Below are positions 56,530-64,000 of a DNA stretch of 64,000 nucleotides, in pieces; position 1 is the first letter of the stretch; the number at the start of each line of letters is the position of its first letter. The position numbers were made by a program, and so were the translations under genes. Under the pieces are notes generated by a model, which searched no databases, was not told where the DNA came from, and was given only the letters and a program-made list of their open reading frames with translations. Origin of the DNA: Hyalella azteca (Eukaryota > Arthropoda > Malacostraca > Amphipoda > Hyalellidae); NCBI RefSeq assembly GCF_000764305.2, contig NW_025940780.1, positions 1 to 64,000 on the forward strand. Reading direction: 5' to 3'.

Positions 56530-58457
56530 ACATCATGTACTTTATTATATATCCGGCCGTTCTTGGTGTACAAGATTGCCAAGTCTGGAGGGGTACAATT
56601 GCTTGTTGCTTGTTGGAGGGGGACATAATCATAATGATTGCATATAGGATTTGACGAATCAAAATGGAAAAGAAGGGAAATGTAATTAGAACTATTAGAG
56701 AGTGATGATTTGAATGGCTGGTGATATGCTTGGGTTAAATATCACTAATAAGAACGTGAATCATAGGTAGTTTTTCGAAGGGTGAAAACATTTTTACGAG
56801 CCAAGCATGAAAAAATCAAGATCTCTAATGCCCCCCCCCCCCCATATTTCTTTAGCCAATCTTCTGGGGAATCATTGGCTTTAATGGGAACCTTAATTTT
56901 TTCTGAATATGTAATTATTGCTTTAACTAGACCAGGGGAGCCAGAAACTTCTATTAAATCAGGAGCATAGGAGACTAGTGAATGTACAAGAACAGCATCA
57001 CTATCATGAGCTAACAGAGATTCACTTTTTTCTGATTCCCAGCTAGCTATTGTCCACATGTTGGCCCATCTGGGATCATGGACATATGTATAGATACCAG
57101 CTTATTAGAAAGTGTGTGGCGCATGAGGTCATGAAGATCATCATCATTGTAATAATAGAGAGCAAAACAACGTAACAGACAGTTGCCATCACCCAATATC
57201 TTTCTAATTGATCTGTTTTCAATCGAAAATTGAGCATTTAATTCTGAAATGGTTAAATAGACATTGTTATGAAGCGATTGCTTGTCCAGTTGATTCTGAG
57301 TGTTGACAAATTTGTCAGCTAGGTTTTTAGTTTTTCTGGTTGAACATTTTCTACAATACCAGCGCTCATGCGGCACTTTACGTATTTTTAGACACTTTAT
57401 GTGGAACCAATCTCCTCCCTCAGCATTTTTTGTGATTTTTCGCTCAATGTATGATTCACACTTTTCAACATTTGCACAGCCAATCCATTTAGCCGAAGAA
57501 ATTTTTGCTTGATTTCTTTCATTCTCTTCCATCTCACAAATACTGTATATTACTGTGTTCTTGAGATTTGATGGTTCACTTTTTACTTCCAAATGGATTT
57601 CTTTAATGCTTTAAAGGGTACTTCTGTATGGCGCAGAACTCTGAGCGTTTACTGTTTGGTCTGCTGACGTTCTTGAAGGGCATTGCATTTGGTGGAATAT
57701 ATCCATCTCTTTAGGTGATGAGTTGGTACACAAATTGGGTATTGAGGTAATAGAAGATTCATTCATTGCCTTGGGAATTTCATCAATTTTGGGGATTTTT
57801 AAAAGCCAATTGTCAAGTTTCGGTTTCTTGACATCATCCTCTTTGAATTTTGGTACAAGACGGCGCTTAGGTAGGTTGTTCCTAATTGTATCGCTTCCAA
57901 GTTGTGCTAGGTATGATTTTACTGACTCGCTACGTTCATTAGAATACTTGGTTTTCTGCAGAGATGGCGGGTCTTTAATTAAGAAAATTTCCTTGGCAAG
58001 TTCAGCATCATGCTGTACAACATTAGTGTTGCATTTAAGGAACACTTCTTTTGCCACATTGTCGACAGAGTCAATCCAGAGACTCAATACTTCCAGTTGA
58101 TTCTTGCCGAAAGATGTTTTTGGATTCATATCTGTTCTTAACAGTGTTGGCAACATGTGACATCACTCGTTCTGTGGCTGCTTGTGTTGGTTTCATGAGT
58201 TGGATAACTTCAAGGCAACGAATGATGTTCAATGGAAATTTTGAAGCATTGACGTTTTCTTCAATGTAATGAGCAAATGCATCAGTGTATGATTTAGAGT
58301 CACTAGATCCATGTCTGAAAAGTCTGTTGTTATTATCTGGCTGCCATTCATTTTGGAAGGTTTTTATAAAGTTGATGTAGTCATTTTGCAAGCAACTGCA
58401 CTGGTGAAGTCCTGCACAGTTTCCCACACGACTCAAAATCAATATTTTTATAGTCAA
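56530..58457 (-). pseudogene. hAT-like C-terminus + PHD finger + OTU protease gene, broken
   Basis: Read on the minus strand. The first block (58457-58071) ends with KFPLNIIRCLEVIQLMKPTQ then AATERVMSHVANTVKNR, matching the hAT dimerisation signature (FPLl..., P(t/S)..A..ER.mS). After a frameshift near 58100, a Lys/Pro-rich linker follows (LVPKFKEDDVKKPKLDNWLL). An in-frame TAA near 57600 precedes a PHD finger (KWIGCANVEKC, DWFHIKCL, RWYCRKC; 57487-57343). Next is an OTU cysteine-protease start (ILGDGNCLLRCFALYYY, catalytic Asp/Cys at about 57190-57179). A frameshift near 57050 leads to KKYGGGGALEILIFSCLA. Two stops follow, and NYISLLFHFDSS..NHYDYV holds the catalytic His near 56635. OTU domains normally cleave ubiquitin chains. 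Every key OTU residue is present, but two frameshifts and three stops break the gene. Confidence 0.75.
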
Positions 58458-58469
58458 ATAGTTCTTCTA

Positions 58470-58683
58470 CAACTCCTGGCAAAAATTATGGAATCACCGG
58501 CCTCGGAGGATGTTCATTCAGTTGTTAAACTTAGTAGAAAAAAAGCAGATCACAGACATGACACAAAACTAAAGTATTTTCAAATGGCAACTTTCTGGCT
58601 TTAAGAAACACTATAAGAAATCAAGAAAAAAATTGTGCAGTCAGTAACGGTGTTTTTTTAGACCAAGCAGAGGAAAAAAAATT
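58470..58683 (+). mobile_element. Tc1-like transposon terminal fragment
   Basis: TA at 58468-58469 precedes CAACTCCTGGCAAAAATTAT, followed by GGAATCACCGGCCTCGGAGG and, further on, AGAAAAAAAGCAGATCACAG and AGACCAAGCAGAGG. This closely resembles, from memory, the terminal region of a Tc1-type family found in several vertebrate and invertebrate genomes. It is cut off at about 58683 by the BEL-type reading frame, so only one end remains and no transposase is present. Assignment needs a database search. Confidence 0.5.
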
Positions 58684-59105
58684 TGTATCAGGGGCCTGAT
58701 TTGACGAAAACTCTCCTTGGCGTTATTCTTCGCTTTAGACAAGAGCCAGTGGCTTTCTTGGGTGACATTAAAAATATGTTCTACAGAGTGAAAGTGTTTC
58801 CGGACTCGAAAGATTATCTATGCCTTTTTGGCTCGACGGATCAGGCAAGCCAGCGGAATACCGTCTCACTGTTCATGTTTTCGGAGCGACGTCGAGCCCA
58901 TCGGTAGCGAATTTCGCCCTTCGTCAAACCGTCGTAGACAACCAATAATTCAGCGCCGAAACAAAGTCGGCCTCTCATGAGGAATTTTTACGTAGACGAT
59001 TTCCTCGTTTCTAGTGATTCTGAGAAGAGAGCTGCTAAACTCCTACTAGAGGTAAAACATTTGGTATCTAAAGGATTTAATCTTACCGAATTCGTTACGA
59101 ATTAT
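58684..59105 (+). pseudogene. BEL/Pao reverse transcriptase fragment
   Basis: Reads [39 protein letters not shown], then (frameshift) [34 protein letters not shown] and, in another frame, RNFYVDDFLVSSDSEKRAAK. YVDD is the catalytic RT motif and 'D.k.MFY.v.v' holds the first catalytic Asp. All are standard Pao-clade RT landmarks. Two frameshifts and a stop inactivate it. It ends at LTEFVTNY and a TAG where BEL RTs continue LTKWvSN. Confidence 0.9.
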
Positions 59106-59880
59106 TAGAAATGTATATTAAATTGCCATTGATTTAATTGATTGTAGGAATTGTATGATAATTAATTTTTTCAAAAATTAAAATATTTGAAATTAAAAAT
59201 TTAATGTTCCAACTTTCTTCAAAATGAGAAAGAAGTAACTTAATGCTACCTGGATTTTTTTATAGAAGCACAAAGACCGCTGCTGGTAATGCTAGCGTGT
59301 CTTAATTCGCTATTTCCTCTTTTCAACTTTTCATTATCTTGTCCATCCGCATGCCTATATGCTTACTTTTCTAAGATTAGCTCAGTTAAATTCGAGTCAA
59401 AATTTATAACAGCATGCGATCAATAACCATTGCTATACGAGCTGATCTTACTGTACTAACCATTAACTTTCAACATTATTTGGCTCCTCGCCTCTTAAGT
59501 GGATCTATCATTAAAGGTATTGCATATTTGTGATTTGTCTTTATATTTGTTCATTCTTTATATGAAAATTCATACTTCTTTACCGATAGTTATTCAAAAC
59601 TTTTCTCTCTATCTGCTTCAGAACAACCCGGGGGCGATGTCGCGCATTTACGTGCTACCAACACGTATTCGTCCACTGCTTCCATTGATTTTCTAAGCAA
59701 CGAAGACTTGAACCTAACCGAAACGTTAATCCACGCCTTGTCAAACTGGTTTCCAAACTGAACTGTTGATTGTATTCAAATTTGAATAAACACTGGAGCA
59801 TCCGTTGAGCTTGAAATTAGTTTTAATACCAAAAGAATTCAGACAGACTTGAGCCTCGTGAACAATGGAAAAAGTTTCCA
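59106..59880. other. Non-homologous stretch interrupting BEL pol
   Basis: AT-rich sequence between the RT YVDD block and the RT/RNase H connection block, with no recognisable BEL coding. It is probably an insertion of unknown type or a badly decayed segment; no terminal repeats were identified. Confidence 0.5.
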
Positions 59881-59919
59881 TAAAACATAAAATTTGAAGA
59901 AATTCACCCTGGCTCCGCT

Positions 59920-61267
59920 AATCCAGCATTAGGTCTGATATGGAATGCAAAACGCGATACGCTGAAGTTCAAGATAAATTTAGAAAATAAACAACCGACT
60001 AGAAGAGGCATCCTATCGACCATCCACGGAATTTTCGATCCAATTGGCTTGATTGGACCAACCATCGTCTGCGCGATAAGAATTTTCCAGCATGCCTGCA
60101 AACTGATATTAGATTGGGACGCAGAGTTACCTACATCGCTCAACCGAAGATGGACCACCTGGAGAGACGAGCTTCATTTCCTTGAGAAGATTATGAAATT
60201 CAAAGATGCTGCAAACCAGCAGCAGCTACCAGAAATGAGTTGCATTTTTTCTCGGATGGATGTGAAACGGGCTACGGTTCGGTTGCTTTCTCGATCTATT
60301 GCAACGAACGGAGAAATAAGCTGTTATCCTGTCCTCTCAAAAGCCAGACTCACACCTCTGAATAATTCTACTTATCGGACCATTCCGAGAATAGAGTTGA
60401 ATGGCGCTCAAGTCTCCGTTCTCCTGAAGAAAAATTCTTGTGAACGAGCTCGATTACAAGATAGACAACGAATATTTCTGGACTGACAGCACAACAGTGT
60501 TGCACTACGTACAGAATGAACGCAGGCAGCTGGCCAGGTTCGTAGCCAATCGTGTTAGGTTTATCCTCAGCGACACGTGCCAAAGTCAATGGAGATACGT
60601 CCCCGGATCCTTGAACCCAGCCGACCACATCAGTCGAGGTGTCCCTGTCCCTAAATTCGTCGAGTTGGAAGAGTGGCGAATTGGCCAAGAATTTTTGAGA
60701 AGATCTGAAGAGTTTTGGCCTCAACAAAACTATCCATCTGCCCTTTGTGATGAATTAGAGATTACGAAACCAAAGAAGTACAATGCGTTTGTCGCTTACA
60801 GAGTTGAGATTTGCCCAACTGAGAAACTTCTCTATTCATCATCGAATTGGTTCTTGTTGGAAAAAAAAATCGCTTGGCTGCTTCGGTTCAAGAAGATGTT
60901 GTCTTTGAGGAGTTTTGAGCCTGGGAACTTGACTATTGAGGAAATTGACGCAACTGAACGAGCTATCATTCTCTACATTCAAGAAACAAACTTTAGCGAT
61001 GCTATAAAACAAATCAGTTCGAAGAATCCATGCGCTAACTGCGCCTCACTCAAGAAACTCGACCTTTTTCCCGACGATCATGGCGTTCTTAGAGAAGGAG
61101 GCCGACTGCAACACAGCGATCTCTCTTCCGATGAGAAACGTCCAATAATTTTGCCCAAGGGAAAACAATTGGTAAAAAGCATGATTCATCTAACCCACAA
61201 AGCTTTGGGTCACATTGGAAGAGCAACTCTTGTGACCCAACTCAGACGCAAGTATTGGATAATATGA
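59920..61267 (+). pseudogene. BEL/Pao RT-connection, RNase H and integrase zinc region
   Basis: Order of segments: LGLIWNAKRDTLKFKINLEN, PTRRGILSTIHGIFDPIGLI, DWDAELPTSLNRRWTTWRDE (connection). Then FFSDGCETGYGSVAFSIYCN (RNase H first acidic strand), YRTIPRIELNGAQVS and FWTDSTTVLHYVQNERRQLA, then WRYVPGSLNPADHISRG (RNase H end). HLTHKALGHIGRATLVTQLR + RKYWI at the end is the integrase zinc-binding HH pair. The 275-codon ORF 60440-61267 is the longest non-repetitive ORF in the window. Breaks occur near 59940-60050 and 60430, and the ORF ends before the CC pair of the zinc motif. Confidence 0.92.
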
Positions 61268-61422
61268 ATTAACTCGTCAATAACAAAATTACTTCGCAAT
61301 TGCATGACATGACGAAAATATAATGGATTACCTTCAATACCGAAGATGGCTTCTCTACCAAAGGATAAAGTATGCGCCGACGAGCCCGCTTTCACACGAA
61401 CAAGTTTTAAGTTTTTTAAGTT

Positions 61423-62290
61423 ATGAACGGACGGAAAAGCGAGAAGCGCTACGGTGTGATTTTCACGTGCTTGTCCAGCCGGGCAGCACACCTGGTCCTG
61501 GAGATTGCGAACACCTTGTCAACAGATTCGTTTATTAATGCATTACGACGCTTCGTAGCGCGTCGTGGGAACGTAAGAGTGGTGCGCTCCGGCAACGGTA
61601 CAAATTTAACTTTCGGTAATGATGAACTGCGCTCAGCCCTGAAAGCGTGGAATAAATCAGTGATGGACAACTGGATGCTGCAGAAAAATATAGATTGGAA
61701 ATTTCAGCCTCCGTCAGCCTCTCACTTCGGAGGAGCCTTTGAACGCGAAATTCGTTCCGTTCGTAAGGTCCTAAATGGAATAATGAGTGAACAACCATTG
61801 AAACCAAGCGATGAACAGCTCAACACCCTTTTTTGCGAAATCGAATCCATACTCAATTGTCGACCTCTGAGGGAACTATCAGATGACAAAGAAGACCTCA
61901 ACGCCTTAACCCCGAACCATTTACTGCTTCTGCATGGCGGTGCTATATTTCCGCCAGGGTTATTCTCAAAGGAAGACTCTTACATCAAACACCGGTGCCG
62001 ACAGGTACAATACCTGGCTGAGTTATTGTGGATATTCTCGGCGATATTGTGGATAAATACCTACCAATTCTACAACAACGACACAAGTGGCTCAACCCCG
62101 GATATAACTACAAGATAGGAGATCTTGTTCTTACCGATCAATTATTACCTCGTAACCAATGGTCATTAGGAAGAATCGTCGAGGTGTTTCCCGATTCCAA
62201 CAAAATAGTTACAGTTGTAAAACTTGGGTTGCGAGGTACAGAAGCAACAAGGCCGATAGCGGCTCATTGAATGTTGTAGAACTGCTACGA
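61423..62290 (+). pseudogene. BEL/Pao integrase core and DUF5641-type C-terminus
   Basis: ORF 61423-62118 reads YGVIFTCLSSRAAHLVLEIA, then VVRSGNGTNLTFGNDEL, SASHFGGAFEREIRSVRKVL and LTPNHLLLLHGGAIFPPG. After a frameshift near 62010, YLPILQQRHKWLNPGYNYKI and LLPRNQWSLGRIVEVFPDSN complete the DUF5641-like tail. The family motif S-D-N-G-T-N is SGNGTN here, so the second catalytic Asp is replaced by Gly. The Glu in GGAFERE is kept. The enzyme would be inactive even without the frameshift. Confidence 0.9.
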
Positions 62291-62420
62291 CCGATTTCCA
62301 AGCTGATTTTTGATTCAGTCCAGCTAGACTATACTTTACTCTTCGAGAGTATTTAGCCTGTGTGTTTATAGTCTGGCATTTAGTTTGAACTTCGTCGATT
62401 TGTAAATGTTTAGAGAACAT

Positions 62421-62960
62421 TTGAGGGGCTGGCTTGTGAACGCAACATATGCTTTAGAATAGTAGCTTAATTCTGCGGTCTTGCGAAAAATTTCCGCTCA
62501 TTCGTCATCTGTCGGCTGCGGAGTACAGACCGAACTTAAATCAGGAACGAATTTTGGTGAGCTTCGTTCTCTTGTTTGAATATTTCTTTGTTGTTTAGAA
62601 AGCGACTGAAATTACTTTATTATTTGCAAATATTATTTATAAATTCAATAACCTTTCGTTTTTTGTATAAAGTTATGTATTTGTACCGGTTTCTTTCCAG
62701 AAACCGTGTCATCTGGGATTATGAAGCAAAAAATGAAACCTGATGCACGCGTATTCAATTAATCCTGCCATAGATAACAGTTGCACTGATAAGCACGAAA
62801 TGGTCCGCAACAGCTACGTTCTTTAGGGAAGGGATCATGATAGTCCATACTAAGCACGGCAGCGGTGGTCTCCGACTGGCGTCCCCCAGGAGGAGAGTGA
62901 GGTAGGCCGTCTTGAAGAATGCCGCTACAGAGCGCGGGTTGCCGTAGTTCGATCCTAGTT
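62421..62960. other. Possible BEL 3' LTR region, no gene
   Basis: Follows the putative polypurine tract. TTGTGAACGCAACATATGC near 62434 could start an LTR. At about 62836-62880 a short block (TCATGATAGTCCAT) is shared with 52526-52560. LTR limits cannot be set without a second copy. Confidence 0.35.
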
Positions 62961-62965
62961 CGACA

Positions 62966-63220
62966 GTGAAGAATTTGATGCGGGAAGTTGTGTATCTTTT
63001 TCCCCATCCAAGTAATGTTGCTAAATATGAGAGCCAGTTATTTCATTTCTACGATGTGATCTATAAAATGGAGCCGTTAGATGACCGAACCAAGCCTGAA
63101 TCCACGCACGCATTCTTTGGTTTGCGCAGAGCGCAGTGTGTGTGGATGCTGCTGCGAACGTTGCGGAAAGCGCGCGAAAGTATGCCTGAAGAGAAATACA
63201 AGAAAATGTATCGTCATTGA
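62966..63220 (+). CDS. Possible 3' coding exon of a host gene, product unknown
   Basis: The frame (open from about 62946) reads KNLMREVVYLFPHPSNVAKY, ESQLFHFYDVIYKMEPLDDR, THAFFGLRRAQCVWMLLRTL and RKARESMPEEKYKKMYRH and ends at a TGA (63218-63220). The composition is that of a folded cytosolic protein and it has no repeats. Possible acceptors (TCCTAG at about 62958 and TCGACAG at 62966) lie just upstream. I cannot name the family. It could also be a captured host-gene segment, given the transposon-rich flank. Confidence 0.4.
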   Translation: MKNLMREVVYLFPHPSNVAKYESQLFHFYDVIYKMEPLDDRTKPESTHAFFGLRRAQCVWMLLRTLRKARESMPEEKYKKMYRH

Positions 63221-64000
63221 AGCTCGGACTAATAGGTGACGCAACACTAAACGGTTATTTCACATGGCCTTGTTAATTTTTGCCGTTTTCGTAGTAACGT
63301 TGACATTTCGACTATGCGAAAGGAAAGAAATAATCCGTGGCATAAAAGCAATATGAATACAATAATATTGTTTTTACGGTGTATTTACAAAGCTGACTTT
63401 GGCTTGCGAGGCAGCTCATGTTTAGTCAATACTGGAACGGCACTTCTCTGTGTTTGCCAGCAAGTCGACATCAGCGAATTTGAAGTGCTTTTTTGTAACC
63501 ATATTTTAGGTGGTTTTGGGAGACAAAATTGGGGTTTATGAGGCCCAAAGAAATAGGATAATCAGGAGATTGATGCAGAATAGATAATAAATTTATTTGG
63601 TAGTTATAGAAGGAGAGTGCCAGGAAATACAGGCTCAAGGCGCTTAATCCTCTCATGTGAGGCGCTTTCACAAGTCAACAGTGTGGGCCAAATGTCGTCC
63701 GGCACACCTTTTAAAACCTTAATACGAATTTAATTATACTCCAACGCCAAGATGCGTGGCCAATTTCTATATGTTCCTGAAGTAGATTGATGGTTTTTAC
63801 CCATTAATTTGCCTTAGTTTAAAAGTTCACCAAAAATTTAAAAGCAAAAAATAGTCCACGTTAATTCAAATCTACATAAAAACATTTCGGAGTCCAGCTC
63901 CATCGTCAGTTCGTACAACCTAGAATTTATATAGAAAGTCACAAATTAATACAAATGAAAGCAAAGAACGCAATTGAAAACCTTAAATTTACAAATAATA
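63221..64000. other. No convincing gene
   Basis: AT-rich. The plus ORF 63314-63541 includes CLVNTGTALLCVC but has no recognisable domain. No polyadenylation signal could be tied to a gene with confidence. Confidence 0.4.

Larger units (their letters stand above)
58684..62420 (+). mobile_element. BEL/Pao LTR retrotransposon, 5'-truncated pol region
   Basis: Domains in normal pol order on the plus strand: reverse transcriptase, RNase H, integrase zinc region, integrase core and the C-terminal DUF5641-type region. Gag and protease are absent. A run ending in GAGGGGCTGGC near 62424-62434 could be the polypurine tract, and sequence beyond it a 3' LTR, but no second LTR exists in the window to confirm. 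A non-homologous stretch (59106-59880) interrupts the RT region. Frameshifts and stops occur throughout. Confidence 0.9.

Noticed and set aside
62940..62970. tRNA-like B-box (GTTCGATCCTAGTTCGAC)
   Set aside because: No A-box or cloverleaf-forming sequence at the right distance.

Overview
This looks like nuclear DNA of an arthropod, most likely an insect. It is AT-rich, with short candidate exons bounded by GT/AG splice sites, no bacterial-style gene packing, and remnants of many animal transposon classes (BEL/Pao, Ty3/gypsy, Penelope, jockey-like and PHD-type non-LTR elements, hAT, Tc1/mariner). Species cannot be named from the sequence. Intact host coding sequence is scarce. The best host-gene candidates are three GC-rich, phase-compatible exons at the left edge (about 12-1834), a kinesin-heavy-chain-like 5' exon near 37.0 kb, and a conserved-looking 3' exon near 63.1 kb.

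Layout. 0-2.2 kb: partial gene with a large imperfect palindrome in an intron, then a 30-34 bp minisatellite. 2.2-4.9 kb: decayed gypsy-type element inserted in that minisatellite, with integrase pieces upstream of reverse transcriptase. 5.0-5.7 kb: very homogeneous 17-bp array ending in an N. 9.7-10.6 kb: non-LTR fragment with a PHD-like zinc finger. 11.05-13.07 kb: hAT-type non-autonomous element with a perfect 8-bp target duplication, containing a nested mariner-like element with its own TA duplication. 15.4-15.7 kb: two minisatellites joined by a Nextera mate-pair junction adapter, an assembly artefact. 16.6-17.2 kb: jockey-like ORF1 remnant. 18-32.7 kb: minisatellites and duplicated modules, including a module with a 27-bp array present twice about 10 kb apart, and a 1.6-1.9 kb tandem duplication at 22.3-26.0 kb.

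32.7-37.1 kb: non-colinear, decayed kinesin-heavy-chain fragments and a coiled-coil fragment. 37.2-39.8 kb and 50.8-53.5 kb: two arms of a roughly 2.6-kb inverted duplication. Between them lie a ZSWIM-like zinc-binding domain, a 1.1-kb hAT element with near-perfect 8-bp target duplication, a zinc-finger pseudogene, more repeats and unrecognised ORFs. 54.9-55.5 kb: Penelope-like 3' end with GIY-YIG domain (minus). 56.5-58.5 kb: broken minus-strand gene joining a hAT-like C-terminus, a PHD finger and an OTU protease domain. 58.5-62.4 kb: Tc1-like scrap abutting a BEL/Pao pol region with a mutated integrase.

There is no operon-like cooperation. The window is a graveyard of nested mobile elements and minisatellites. 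Most reading frames over repeats exist only because the unit length is a multiple of three or lacks stops.
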